A stretch of 64,000 bases of DNA from Ulota crispa (taxonomy: Eukaryota > Streptophyta > Bryopsida > Orthotrichales > Orthotrichaceae): NCBI GenBank assembly GCA_963920765.1, contig OY987244.1, forward strand, positions 16,596,358 to 16,660,357, given 5' to 3'. Position numbers and translations under genes: made by a program. Shown piece by piece: positions 1 to 12,545 of the stretch. Under the pieces are notes generated by a model that had not been told where the DNA came from, did not search any database, and saw only the letters and a list, made by a program, of their open reading frames with translations. Every line of letters starts with the position of its first letter. Positions within the stretch are counted from its first letter, which is position 1.

Positions 1-160
1 AGAAAACAAGACTTTTTTTAGGACTTGAATTGAACATTTCTTGCTTTTACATGAAAATTTCATCATGTATTGATATTTGTTTATGAGCTTCAAAAGGACT
101 TTCTTGATATAGAATTTAATTGTGTGTCATTGAATGGAAGACTATAAGTGTGTCTAGTAC

Positions 161-258
161 TGTAACCTAGTAGCAAATTTGGCACTATTCATCCACTGCC
201 CCGACTATTGGTAGTCAAGGCAGTGGATGAATAGTGCCACATCTGCTACCAGGTTACA
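161..258. repeat. 98-nt near-perfect hairpin (miRNA-like or tiny foldback element)
   Basis: Two 40-bp arms (161-200 and 219-258) are inverted copies with three mismatches. The 18-bp loop contains a further 5-bp inverted pair (GACTA/TAGTC), so the fold extends almost to the tip. The length and pairing suit a plant microRNA precursor, but a miniature foldback transposon would look the same. No target-site duplication is evident at the edges and no open frame overlaps it. Confidence 0.55.
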
Positions 259-3234
259 ATATGTGCTTTTGAGAATGTGAGAATTGATTTTAAGCACAAG
301 AATTTATCTCTCTATATATCTAACTTTCAACTTGCAATTCTATAATTCCTCACAAAAGTGTTTTGATTTGTTGAGAATAATTACGTCTTACTCCAAGTCT
401 ACAAAACACATCTTGAAAAAAAATCCTTGATTGATGTTTGTTTTTTCTGGAGCCCCAAGCATGGAATACTAAAAAGGGAGGCCCAAACATGGAATTCTAA
501 AGAGGGAGCCCCAAGCATGGGGTTCCAAACACAAGGCCCTAGAGCTCCAAACAAAGAGCCCTAGGAATGAAAGCTCTAGGAGCCTTATAGAGGGCAAACT
601 TGGCCAATTAGGCAATTTTTTGCTTGCCCAACCCAACTTGCCTAGGCTACCCAAGCTACCTAAAAACTTTTAGGCAAGATATTTAAAAATCTAGCCATTG
701 GATTTAAGTAACTTTTTTCAACATGATAGGGATGAAACAACCTACCTCTTACCAAAATTTTGAGAACATCCATTGAAAATTGAGTTCAAATAACCCTACC
801 TAAGTTTTCAAGTGTCTGTTGAACAAGCACTTGGCTCTTTTAGGGGTTAAGCCCGCCTCCATAGTTTTTAGAATCAATAAAAGAAATAATCTTTAATGAC
901 TTGGTTGGTTCTCTTGAATTTTAGGTATACTTTTGAAAACATAGTTTTTCAAGCACAAGTTCCAACGTTGACGCCCTACCTAAAGAATGGCACAATATTG
1001 TTATTCTTATTCTAATGAAAGCTTGCCTTGTACCTTTGTACGCAAATATTATATGGAGGTTCCACCCAAAAACTAATGAAAACAAGTCACAATTTCAAAC
1101 TTGTTTGGAAAAATGATAATTAAAACTAAAATTTCAATTAGCGGTCATGAAAGAGTGTTAAGGAGAATTGAGTATTAACCTTTTAAAGACCACGCGACCA
1201 TATTTTGGTCGCTAGGATGGTTTTTGGTTTGTAGGTAGAAATCACTCAATAATTTGGAATTTGGTTTTGAAGAACGCATGTGATCACAAGAATTTTGCAT
1301 CCATCAAAAAAATAACAATGCAATTGGGTGTATGAATTCATAAATAATGGTGTTTATATTGCATGGCTTCAAAATACATATCCAATTTTTGTCAAAGATG
1401 GATCAAACCAACAACACAATACATCAAGTATGCAAGAAGAATGTCAAATTTCAATTGCACAATGTCTTGATGGAAAGTATTTCATCTTGTAAATATTCAT
1501 AGCTTTATTAAATATGTTTGAATTTCAATAGGTGATACGTTTTGTTTTTGAATTAAAATAAACTACTAAAAGAAATGGATTTGATTTAGAAAGTAGGAGA
1601 GGATAAGAGGATAAGAATCTTTGAGTAGAGCTTAAATACAAGTTAGAAGATGAGCTAACGTGTACTACATACACCTTACTTTAGAAAAAGAGGAAAAGTA
1701 AAGGAAAGTTTCTTTTTAGCAAGTGTGAGTTGAGTGTCAGTGACAGTTAACTGTTAGTAAAGAAAGCCAAACCTTTAAGGGAGGTTAGCTCCTAGGTTAG
1801 GGTTATTGTTGTCTATTTTATCTTTTGTTTATGAAATTTTGAAAGCTTGTTTTTAGTGAGAAGACATTTTTGAATTGCATTTGCAAGTTTTATTTGAAGT
1901 TAGGATGCAAAAGTTATGATTGTTTGAATTTGAGGATAGCTAAGCCATATGAGGTAGAAAGGCTGAGACTTTGACAAGCCATAGCTGACATTTAATCCAT
2001 TATTTTGCAACAAGATTTGAAGAGTGTGTTGTTCTTTGTCTTAGCTTTCTAGAAAGCTATTGGAGTTGAGATTTTAAGCTTTGAATAGAAAGTTATGAAG
2101 GAATAAAGGCGTGGAGGTTGGCTGTCTTTTGTGAGAGGGAGGTTGCAACTTTGGAGAGCCATAACTTCTGATGAGGTTGATATTTTCTTTTGAAAATTTT
2201 ATGGGTGATAGTTTATTGGGTTAGGTTTTCAAATTGTTGTCATTCATTGTATTTGGAAAAATTTTGAGAAAATTGTGCTATTTGAAAGTTTGAGAGATTT
2301 TAGAGTTTTCATGGATTTTGGGAGTTTGATAGATTATAGTTCTTGAGACTTTTAGAAGGATTAGGGGAATTGAAGAGGATCTCATTTTGCAGAGCAGTTG
2401 CTCTATAGAATTCCCTATTTAGAGTCTGTAGAGGAAGAAGCTCATTTTGAAGAGCAGCTACTTTCCAGAATTTTACTTTTGAGTTGGTAGTAGGAGAAGC
2501 TCATTCTGCAGAGCAAGTGCTCTGTAGAATTTTGTTAAACTCGACGTGAAGATTCACCAACCACACACACAATTGCAACCAAATACCCAAGTGTTCCCAA
2601 GGCGCGCTCCTCTCAACTTGACAACAATCCTAATTTTTTTCAAATTGCTTAAAAAATACATTTGTATTGTTTTCCTATACAGTAGTAGTATAATTATAGT
2701 ATTTGAAGATCTAAAATTTTGTCGTCATTTTGGCTTTAAAATTTGTCATCCTATATTTAAAGCCTATTCTTGATTGTTTTCACCAATTGGATTTTCTAGA
2801 GTAATTATCAAACTTCTTATAGAATCCTTTTAGGGTAGCAAAGAAAGTGGGGTTTTTATCCTTTTTGTCCACTTAGCTACACCTTGTGATTTCTGTTTTC
2901 TCCATTTTGTGTGAAACCAGTCTTATTGTAAAAGTGGGAAACCTTGCTTTCTAGAAATGTAAGGCTCTTTTCAATCAAAGCTTGCATGAAGTGTTAACAT
3001 CCAAAACCACACAAGCATGAAATACTAAAGGTTCTCCACATACGGCTCACTAAACCATTAAAATATTTCACCTCCAACGGTAGATTTAGTTGAAATTTGG
3101 TACTCTACAGTAAACAAGGTGTACTTCCCATTTGTACACTTGGGTTACTAAAAATGGGTCCATATTTGAGTCAATTGCACATCTAAGCTTATATCCCCTG
3201 TTTTTAGTGGATTTTGTGAAAATGGGAGTGGTGC
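259..3234. other. AT-rich non-coding stretch with short degenerate repeats
   Basis: No credible coding region is seen. Three degenerate units of about 30 bp around 'agccccaagcatgg' lie at about 450-530. Three degenerate units containing 'agctcattttg' and 'agagcag' lie at about 2375-2535. At 825-850 the sequence ends in TTTTAGGGG followed by TTAA, which matches the right end of the TTAA elements described later, but no left end is visible, so it may be a solitary terminus. Confidence 0.5.
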
Positions 3235-3238
3235 TTAA

Positions 3239-4117
3239 ACCCTAAAGGCCCAAGGAACCCACTTTGGGCTTTATGAGAATTTGGGCAGGCTCTGTTGACT
3301 TCATAATTTGGAATTTTTTCATGAAATTTTAGGATGGATGCTACTTATCATAATCTACAGGTGAAGCTTTATTTCATGTCATTTGGATAAATAATGCAAA
3401 AGTTAGAAGGTTTTTTCAATTTCAATGTCAAACTTAAATTTTTTTATAGAGTTGTGTAGATTGATACCTACTCAAAAAAAATTGAACCACTCAATTCCAG
3501 ATAATGAGGTAAGAGTTACAAGGAGTTTTCTTTTGCGGGCAATGAAGGTAGGAAGAGGGTAGATAAAACATATAAAGTTATTTTTTACTCTCAATTTTGA
3601 AAAATTACAAATGAAAATGAAAAATAAAGTTACTAATTATCTATTAGAGCATTCTCACCTTTGGGATTATCAATTTTCAAATTCTTCCAAAACTTATTAG
3701 CATATTAGTTATATCTTTCATTCATCAATACCTTTCACTTTACAATTTTTGTAAAAATGAATCCAATTTTTTTTGGTTAAATTTATTTATATATGCTTTC
3801 AACCCAAATTCCGACATATTGCAAAAATTGCACAAGAAATACAACATACAAGTTTTTTTCTAAAAAGTTTGAAAAACAAAACTTCACCTTTTGGAAGGAC
3901 TAGAAAAACCTACATTTCGAAGTTTAGGCACATTGATCTTGCAATTGGTGGAGATATTCATTCTGAAATTTTGGGATGATGTACTTGTGCAAGTCAACCA
4001 AAGGATCCTATGGTTGGATTTGTTAAAAAGTAAGTTTCAATGAAGATTTTGACCCTGGTTTGGGGACTAGCATTTTGAAGCAGTTTTGGGCCTCGAAGCA
4101 CAAAAGAATTTTAGGGG
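3239..4117. mobile_element. Putative TTAA-flanked non-autonomous element
   Basis: The left edge reads TTAA then ACCCTAAAGGCCCAAGG; the right edge reads TTTTAGGGG then TTAA (4118-4121). These ends resemble the better supported TTAA elements at 28.6, 30.7 and 39.6 kb. No transposase is present in the 0.88-kb interior. The pairing of these two ends is inferred from terminal similarity alone. Confidence 0.4.
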
Positions 4118-4548
4118 TTAAAGGGTTAAGGAGAATCAAATCACTTGACCCTTTAACAATGAGTTGAAATGAGTTGGACAATGTGGTTGCCAACTATAGT
4201 GGTGCTACCCATAATAATGACACTATAGTGGTGTGGCAAAGTATTCACAAAATTAATACTATTGTCAAAAATTGCATAAGTTTGCATGCAATATTGCCTC
4301 ATGAAATTGTGAGGACACCATGGGACCCAACGCTGTTTTAGCAAGTCTTCTCATAATTTTGGTTAACAAAAAAAAATTCTCACAATTTGGGTTAACCAAA
4401 AAAATGAATGCATTAAAAGATGCTATTATTTGCCTTCAATGATGGACCATCATAATCACTTTTTCTCTAAAAGAAAATGAAAATTAACTTTCATACATCC
4501 AATAAAGTATCTTTTTGTCATCCATCAAACAAAATACGCCCACATTAA

Positions 4549-4787
4549 CATTCTAAGGGCCTGAGCGCCCAAAGTTATTTTAGGATTTAGGAGAAAATGG
4601 GGGGTTTAATGGTCACCACAATTTGAAAAATTACATTCAGAAAAAGTGATTACAGGATTTGAAAAAGGACTACCTTCTTTGCTAATGGGGACCAGCCATG
4701 ACTGTTTTCACTGTAGGATTGAGAGAGATTGAGAGAAAGTGAGACAAAGTTTGTGGGCCCATCGACAGTATACTGAGCGCTCAGGGG
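4549..4787. mobile_element. Short TTAA-flanked MITE (piggyBac type)
   Basis: TTAA occurs at 4545-4548 and 4788-4791. The ends share an inverted CTGAGCGC core (left GGCCTGAGCGCCC, right GAGCGCTCAGGGG). At 239 bp and without coding capacity it fits a miniature inverted-repeat element moved by a piggyBac-like transposase. The left end has diverged from the CCCCTAAAGG consensus. Confidence 0.5.
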
Positions 4788-4791
4788 TTAA

Positions 4792-5657
4792 GAAAAAGGG
4801 TCACCTTCCATGAGCTATCAAAATCGGAAAAGGAAGGAAACGACAAACAATTACAGACCACAGCATGGCTTCAGAAAACGCCAGTCACCGTAGCCAATTC
4901 CACTAGTCCGTGCCTCCGTGGATATTGGCCTTCAGACTAGTATTTATTGACGTATTTTTTATCTCAAGAATCTACAAACTTCAGTTCAGTACACAAATTA
5001 CCAGTAACTTGTTCAAACATTGTCAGTCTCACAATAAATGATTATAGGCACTTTCTAGAATCAGCATGAATGCAGATCGAACTACTAAACAGGATCACCT
5101 GAGGTCTACTAGAAAAGAAAACAGTATGAGGCGCGTAAGCAGAACTGAAAAGAAAAGAATAAATATATTAAGGAATTAAGGTGGCAAACGACGCAAACTC
5201 TTCAAAATTAGCAAAAGTATCAATTGAGTTTTGTCCATGCCATCTGTAAGATAGCCAGTCCTCGTCAGCAAATTCCAGAAACTCTTCTCACAATGCACTT
5301 AAATTCAAAATCGTGAACAAGCCATGCAAGACACATTTCAAGTGGCAACAACGATCCTCACTACAAAAAGACCACGCTGAAAAATTCCTAATGAACTTTA
5401 TAATTTACTATTCGTCTGCGTGGAAGCAAACTAGGAAATATCGGCAAATAAGAATCAGTCCCAGGTGATCACTGTCATAAGACTGGCAGGCTCATCCCTC
5501 TTGCTTCCAAATGCATATCAAAGAAATTGATACACCATAGGAACCAGGCAGCTATAAAACACAACACGACGCAATTCTCAACTTCTGTCCTCTGTAGTGA
5601 TAAAGCGGTATATTGACAATAGTGATCATACTACAGCAGGGGAAAAAAAGTTACTAT
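4792..5657. other. Non-coding 3' flank of psbP
   Basis: This holds the probable 3' UTR and downstream flank of the minus-strand psbP gene. No open frame of note and no recognisable repeat is visible. Confidence 0.5.
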
Positions 5658-7082
5658 CTAAGCAGTTACAGCGAATGAGTTCCAAGCTCCTTCCACAAAC
5701 TTCTTCACACCCTTGAACCATCTCTTATCACCAGCTTGGGCCTTGAACAAGTACAAGTTGCCGTCCTTCACTGTGGCAGCGATCAACTGATGCTTGCCTC
5801 CTTCATCTCCATCAGCAGTACGGGTGAGCACGCTCAGCTTGTAGTAGGGCCTGCCGTTGGCCGTTACTGCGGCGGCATCAAGGACTGCTGCGGTAGCAAC
5901 AGCGTTGTTCAAGAATCCTCCCTCAGATTGGGTCTTCCCTGCGTAGCTCTGCCTTCCGAGAAGATAAGACACCTGCATATCACGGCGACAGAAACAATCG
6001 CATCAAACTGTTGGTACAGAGCATGCCAAACAGGTTCATTTCTACAGACAATCGGCAGACTCACAGATGTCATTTACCATGTCAGCTTCGATCCAATTGT
6101 ACGAAGTGACATTATCTATACTTACAACTAATGAAAAGTTGACATCGCACAGATTTGACAGACGGAGAGTTCAGACTGCCATAACGAGAACTGCAGCACG
6201 CGGGTAAACATGATAATGCAGCGTACCTCGTCCAAAAATTTTTCTGGTGGCCCATAATCAGTGATGGAGCCCTTGCTAGCAGGGGTGATGGAGACAAACA
6301 GATTAGTAGTGGAATCGAAGTTGTCCTCGTATCTCAACACGGTGCCAGGGAACTCCTTCTCCTTGCTCGGGTTCCACTTGGACGGAACGTCCACGGAGAA
6401 GCCTTTGCCAGTGACAGGGGTGAACCCGGTCTGCTGCTTGAGACTACCAAACACGTTAGCTGCCACACACGATCTCATCAATATCAGCACAAGCACTTCC
6501 CTCATTGTACAGATTTATAGTTTCCAACAACAAGCTAAAAAAATGGCATTAAAAGATTCTTAAGCATAATCCAATCAACAAGAACGAAACATTACTGAAA
6601 AATAAAACTCATCGCAAAAGCCTCCGTTAGGCGATCATCAATAACTTTTATACAAAAACACTCAATTTCAATATACTTACATGCGACAATAGTAAAACAC
6701 TTCATAAACAATCGAGAGAGGCAATAAAGAGTGCAAGAACTTCTCGTCAAAAACCTAAGCGATCAGGAAATAAGAAATAAATTCCAAGAAACCTGAACAG
6801 ATTTCCAATGCACTCACCACTCTCGCCATAGGCAGCATTGGCAGGCGCAATCTTGGCACCGGCAGCAACGACGCCAGCCACCAACGCGATCGCCATACGA
6901 CGGCTCACACCTTCGCTCTCCGACGACGATGACGCTCGAACGGCGACGCTCTGACGAGCGGCCACAGGGGCTACGCGAGGAGCGGCGACAGCGATGGAGA
7001 CGCCATTTAGACCGCTCTTGGAGGAGGCCAAGGAGGAGAGCCCGGACGACACAGCAGCGGCTGCGGCGGTGGTGCACGCCAT
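5658..7082 (-). CDS. psbP: PsbP, 23-kDa oxygen-evolving complex protein of photosystem II (nuclear gene, 3 exons)
   Basis: Exons on the minus strand are 7082-6818, 6459-6227 and 5972-5658, joined at GT-AG introns to give 270 residues. The N-terminus is a bipartite targeting sequence: an Ala/Ser-rich chloroplast transit region (1 to about 50), then a twin-arginine lumen signal (RR at 61-62, hydrophobic run, ANA at 81-83), so the mature chain would start at AYGES (84) and have 187 residues, the usual PsbP size. Family landmarks are [29 protein letters not shown] and [12 protein letters not shown] near the C-terminus. PsbP binds the lumenal face of photosystem II and helps retain Ca2+ and Cl- at the Mn cluster. 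An upstream in-frame ATG at 7238 would add 52 residues; the start at 7082 is preferred because it gives a normal PsbP N-terminus. The gene appears intact. Confidence 0.95.
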
Positions 7083-7235
7083 CGCTGGTTCTAAGTTTCG
7101 TAGTGCTAGTGTAGCAGCGATGGCGGGGATGCGGTGCAAAAAATCAGCCTGGCGAGCACCGCGAAGAGCAAGTGAAGAAGGCGGATGGCGATGGCGGTAG
7201 GCTTTGGCTATGGCTATGGCGAATGGGATACTCGC
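7083..7235 (-). promoter_or_regulatory. 5' leader or proximal promoter of psbP
   Basis: This GC-rich stretch lies directly upstream of the preferred psbP start and stays open in frame with it as far as an ATG at 7238, so it is either 5' UTR or a rarely used N-terminal extension. No TATA box or light-response element can be assigned with confidence. Confidence 0.4.
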
Positions 7236-7460
7236 CATATCTGGTGTGCTATCCGGTCTCGTCTGTTCCGGAGTCCCCTGATTGGTTGATCCCCGTTTTG
7301 GCCCACCTGGTCCAGATTGCTCGATGGCGCGGGTCTGGCACTGTCCTTAATGAAAACATCCATGTCTCGGCTGATGATCTTTAACTCGTTCTCTCTTTCC
7401 CTCATTCCCTTGTTCTCGTGTTCCCTTGTTCTCTCGGTCCTCGTTCTCTCTCTCAAGTCT
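7236..7460. repeat. Duplicated segment, psbP-proximal copy
   Basis: About 210-225 bp are repeated in the same orientation at 9029-9290. Both copies begin GCCATATCTGGTGTG and share 'ttggcccacctggtcca' and 'gatctttaactcgttct'. This copy keeps its CpG sites and lies in the psbP upstream region, so it may carry promoter sequence. Confidence 0.8.
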
Positions 7461-9028
7461 ATGGTTGAAGGTGACCAGTTGACGCATATACTAAAAACTC
7501 TCTACATATCAATTGACAATCCCTAATACACCACATATAGCATGTATCAGAGTGCTGATAACACCACTTAGTTGATATGTGCTCAGCCGATACTTCAACT
7601 ACCAGCACAGGTTGACACTTCCCCGATACTTGCACTGGCTCTCCATACCCTGCAGCCACAAGCTCATAGGAGCAGGTTCTCAGCCGAATATACTCAAAAG
7701 CTACAGTTGACACTTTTCTTGATTGGTGCATGTCATTTAGCTCCCGCCAGAATAGTTTCCCTTGAACAGGCTTCATTTGGTAACATACCCCTACTTTGTT
7801 ACCACGGATGCATACTTTCTTTGTTGCTTGGTGGTGTTAGACGGTACTTGCTTGAGTCAGAGCACCTTGATTCTTGGCAAGGAACTTTTTGTAGGGTGGG
7901 ACCTAGTGCAACGTGAGACGTTGTGTAGCGTGGTACTTTTGTGCAGTGACGTGTATCCAGATATGGACACAGCAACATCGACACAGGTGCTGTATCCTCC
8001 TGTGGATTATTGAGAGATGAAGATGATGATCATCGTGTGGAGGAAACGTCGTTGCAACGCTTATTTGCTATTTTTCTTTCCTGCGTTGAAAATTTGTGCA
8101 GCTTTCTTTGACTCCAATAACAAGGTGTAGTCATGTCGTTGACACCTCCGTGCTCATTCTGACACACTATTTATTTGTTGGTTTGTATGGGCGCAAGTGA
8201 AGCATGACTACTCAAGATCGCTGTTCAATTTTGTCAACCACAAGAAGCAACATTCTCTGAACTTTTGATTTTAATGCAATGCTTTTGCACATGATGCCAT
8301 AGCTTAGCTTTTTTGAACAATGTAGTCTTATCTTTGCTGGACACAATAGTTATGTGGATCAATATCAGTCTGGCAAACTATTGTATAACTTCTGTTTATA
8401 GCAGCCATACCTTTTCTTGGTTTTTATGGTTACCAATGCTGCTCATTGAATATCAAGCTCTGCTCCTTCTTTAGTAATAATACTACACAAACTGTACTAG
8501 GAGGTTCAGCTGACAAAATAATGAACCCACCCTCCCTCCCAATCAAGATTCTTTCAAATTTGCTAGGCATTGCTTAAATTTGTTCTTACCATAGCCATGG
8601 ACTTAAGGCTTTCGAGATTCATCAATAATTTGAGAAATTGTTTGTTAAAGAGGATACAAAACTGTATTTGCAGTGTAATTGATCTTGCCTTGACAAAATA
8701 AGCCTTTAATAGGGATGTAAAGAAAAGAACAATCTCTCTGACCTATATCCATTTAGAAATGGCAAGTTTTTAACTTATTTTGCTGATTCATTATCAATGA
8801 TACTGATGTATACAAGGTAATTCTCAAGCTGTTATTCATGGCCAATGGGCCCTAGACTTATTGTTGTTGGGATACTCCAATCCTCTTCTTGCACCAGCGA
8901 TGGCTGTCCAAGCTACCCTAGTGGCACTCAATGCACCAGAGATCCACCACTTCATCCAAGAGCAAGACAAGATCACCATGCTCGATTGTGATGACAAAGG
9001 TGAGCATGCCTCGTTGTTGTTAAGCACT
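7461..9028. other. Intergenic region without a recognised gene
   Basis: Several short frames are open on both strands but none shows a known domain. The best is 8861 onward on the plus strand, which reads AMAVQATLVALNAPEIHHF and then runs into the duplicated segment and the pyrimidine tract. Its protein-like first 60 residues could be part of an exon, but I cannot identify it. Confidence 0.4.
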
Positions 9029-9290
9029 CTGCCATATCTGGTGTGTTATTTGGTCTTGTTTGTTCTGGAGTCCCCTTATTGGTTGATCCTTGTTTTGGCC
9101 CACCTGGTCCAAATTGCTCAATGGCGCGAGTCTAGCATTGTTCTTAATGAAAACCATCCACAAGGAAAAACATCCATGTCTTGGCTGACGATCTTTAACT
9201 CGTTCTTTCTTTTCCTCGTTCCCTCATTCATGTGTTCCCTCGTTCCCTTGTTCTCATGTTCCCTTGTTCCCTCGTTCCTCGTTCTCTCTT
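9029..9290. repeat. Duplicated segment, distal copy with C-to-T / G-to-A decay
   Basis: This is the second copy of 7236-7460. Nearly all differences are C-to-T or G-to-A relative to the psbP-side copy (for example ctatccggtctcg to ttatttggtcttg), plus about 14 extra bases near 9165. That bias is expected from deamination of methylated cytosine, so this copy looks like the silenced one. Confidence 0.75.
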
Positions 9291-9510
9291 TCCTCGTTCT
9301 CTCTTTCCCTTGTTCCCTTGTTCCCTTGTTCCCTATTCTTCTCTATCTTTTTTTCCCTCTTTGTTCATCAGTTCTTTCTCCCCGTGTTCATTTCTTTCTC
9401 CCTCTCTGTTTGTCATCTCTTTGTGTCTTTCTCTCTCTCTCCCTCTTTCACTCTTTTTTGTTCTCTTTCTATTTCTCTCTTTCTCTCTTCCTCTCTCTCC
9501 AATATTTGAC
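9231..9510 (+). repeat. Pyrimidine-rich tract (ttccctcgtt-type repeats, then CT-rich)
   Basis: Degenerate units of 'gttccctcgttccctt' run from 9231 to about 9340 and continue as a T/C tract to about 9510. The long Leu/Phe/Ser/Pro open frames across it are a by-product of composition and are not called as genes. Confidence 0.7.
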
Positions 9511-9603
9511 TAAGTCCAAGTGTTGAGCTTAATACAAATATGTGTTTACTAGTATACTACCCATCATACTAACGGGATTATGCCCCCCACTCTTTAGACC
9601 CGT

Positions 9604-9915
9604 GCCTCCTATCTTTGCGTCCTCTATCCCCGTGCCCCCTATCCATGTGCTCCTATTTTTGTGCCCCTATCCCCGTGCCCCTTATCCCCATGCCCCCTAT
9701 TCCCTTGCCCCCTATCCCCGTGCCCCCTATCCCCATGCCCCCTATCCCCGTGCCCCCTATCCCCATGCCTCCTATCCCCGTGCCCCCTATCCCCATGCCT
9801 CCTATCCCCATGCCCCCTATCTCTGTGCCTCCTATCCCCATGCCCCCTATCCCTGTGCCCCCTATCCCCGTGCCCCCTATCCCCGTGCCCCCTATCCCCG
9901 TGCCCCCTATCCGTA
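9604..9915 (-). repeat. 15/30-bp minisatellite, G-rich on the minus strand
   Basis: About 20 units of 'ccccctatccccgtg' and 'ccccctatccccatg' often alternate, giving a 30-bp higher-order unit. The minus strand has regular GGGG and GGGGG runs separated by 3-4 bases, suited to G-quadruplex formation. All frames stay open because the unit is a multiple of three and lacks stops, so the Pro-rich translations are not evidence of a protein. Confidence 0.9.
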
Positions 9916-12545
9916 TGGACTCTCTTGGCCTAAAGAAAGTTGTGGTGCAACTATCAGTGACGGTGCAATTGCCAGTGACATGTTAATGTCTAGTGAAGCC
10001 ATAGGCAATTTTATTTTATTCCATTTATTACTATCTGATTCCAGTCATGTTCAACCCTCTCTTAGTCATGCCCGACCCTAATTGACTGATAACTTACTGA
10101 ACGGTATTCAATTATTAATATAGATTAGAGCATTTGCGCCCTTGTATGCAAAACAGACCTTCAATAGCACTTGACATGACTATTCTGCTTGGGGTGCCTC
10201 ATCGCAATTGCGCTAATGTTGTATGCAAGACATGGCTTACTTAATTGTAACTTGAACATTGGAATGGGTTTGATAGATTGTTAGCGCTCCCAAATCCAAG
10301 ACAATTGAAACTTGTTGATTGGTCAACACAAGAGGCCAACAATTAAAGGTTGACGCTTGTCATTTGTGATATGGCTCTCCTTGCTTGCTTGTACCAATAA
10401 ATTAAAATAATGTTAAATATCTTGACTTTGTAGTTGACATATGTTGGTGGAGTCTTTGAGCATTTTAAGTCATTTTTAGTTCTTACAAGTTGTATCAAAT
10501 CTCACTGTATTTGTAGATCACTTTATCAAAGTCCATATTCTAGAGGAATCTATGTGCTTGTGAAGACAATTTATGCTTTAGGAGAAAGTTGAGGGTTTTT
10601 GATCTTTGTGCTTCTGATAGGAGTTGGTTGGATGAAGGCAACTCTTTTTCAAAAGTCTTGTATGAGATTGACAAATTTTCTCATGTTTGACTTTTTCTCT
10701 TTATTCATATGATCATGTCATTACCAAGTGGACTCAAAGTAAGCGTCACTTAAGGAATAAAGTTTTTTTTGAAGGTTTTTCTTTTAAGATTCTTCCATGA
10801 ATTTTGTCATAGCCACTATGATACATTGAAATTGTGAAAAAAAAATGTGCCAATGATTTGATGCTCATAAGCTAATCTATTAATAATTGATTTGTGATTC
10901 TAACTATACACTAAACATAAAAAGACTAGTATTGGACTTGTAAACAATTCTTTATGTTTTTCATTTCAATGCCAAAATCAATGATTTACAAACTTTATGA
11001 TGGAATTGATATTATTTTGGATGAAACATATCCTTACCAATAATATTGGGTAAATTTAAAGCAACAACATACAAAATTAATGACATTCTTGAATAATATG
11101 TATCATAAACCATTAAGGACTCAACAAATGATTGTGCTATTAGTGGCTCCTATTGACATGTTGGTCCTTCTATAAAATAGCCCCACAAGAGGCTATCTTT
11201 TAAAACAAGTTGTTCTTCTAATTTGTTGTTAGTTGGTTTTGTAAAATATATTTGTATGTATTTCATTTATTAAAGAAAATATTTTAAATCAATGTATTCA
11301 AATTAGGCATACTCATTCAAATAATTTGAAAACATCTTTTTATCAATTGCATATTTTAGAAGTTTATTTGGAATAGAGAAGTCTTGTAAATCACCTTTAG
11401 ACTATTTTCTTGCAAAAGATTCAAAACTACCATTGCATTATATTTCTTGTACCAAATTTGACACATTGTTTATCAAACTAAACATCTAGCCAAAATGATT
11501 TATTCTCACTTCTTCATTCATATCCTTTCCAAACAATAGATTCTTCACCAAGTTTAAATTAAAGAAAATAGAATGAGTAATAATTGAAGTGTATCAAGCA
11601 TAAAAAAGTAATGGTAGACTAAAAAGGCAAAGAACAATTCAAATCACAACCACCTAAAGTAAAACATGTCCTAAACAAATGGTACACAATAACTAGAAAT
11701 GTACACAACAAGTGTAATCAAATTATAGCCATTGTATAGTCATTGTGCACATTAGCAATTGTTATGAACTAGTTCTTTGGGACAAGTTTTTCTTAGTGAA
11801 ATAAAATACAATTCAAACTTCACATAATTATAGTTCAAATATTCCAATAGTCACATAGTTTACATAATATAGAATATCGTTATCACATTTTATTAAATAT
11901 ACTACAAGTTTTTACTAATAGAATTGTGAATTACACAACAGATTGATATTTTGGATTTTATGATTTAAATTCCCAATATTTTGCTGTAGAATAGGTAATT
12001 TTAGAAAATGCATAACACTGCTCAAGTGTCAATTTAATCCATATAAAGAAAACGTAATTTACAAATTAAACAAGGACCCAATCTATGGTTTGTGTAATGC
12101 TCTTGGTTATAAAAAATGCCGTAGAAGTACAGTTTTGGAAACTTCAAGCCTTCAACAATAGATTGTAAATGACTTTGAGCTCTCCAGCTTTGGGCCAAAT
12201 ATCTCTACTCCCACTTCAACAAGCTTTTGTTTTTTATGAAATAAATATGTTGTTCCTTCATCCATCCTAGTCAATCTTGGAATAATTGCAATGAGAGGCG
12301 ACTATGAATTGTATTGACATTCCTGGGCAAAAAGCTTGCACAAAATGCATCCATTCAGCATGCTGAACATACAAAAGCAGCCTAGAGTAAAGCCTTGACG
12401 GAGCTTGTGGTAAATCATCTGTTGATAAAGCTAAGAGAGCATTTCCAAAGAAGTTAACACTGGCCATTGTCATAGCTCTTATTGTTTACTTGAAATCAGA
12501 TGGATAACACCTCAAGATCACCCAAACCAAGTCACACACACTCCA
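9916..12545. other. AT-rich intergenic region, nothing recognised
   Basis: About 2.6 kb of AT-rich sequence with no long open frame, no clear repeat pair and no recognisable gene. It ends at the TTAA that borders the piggyBac element. Confidence 0.5.

Noticed and set aside
5658-7082. psbP as a plastid-to-nucleus DNA insertion
   Set aside because: It is a normal nuclear gene with introns and a bipartite targeting peptide.
9604-9915. Possible CRISPR array
   Set aside because: The units are contiguous 15-bp repeats without spacers, in plant nuclear DNA.
9542-10081. Long Pro/Cys/Leu open frames on both strands across the C-rich minisatellite
   Set aside because: All frames are open because a 15-bp stop-free unit is repeated; the translations are pure repeats with no domain.
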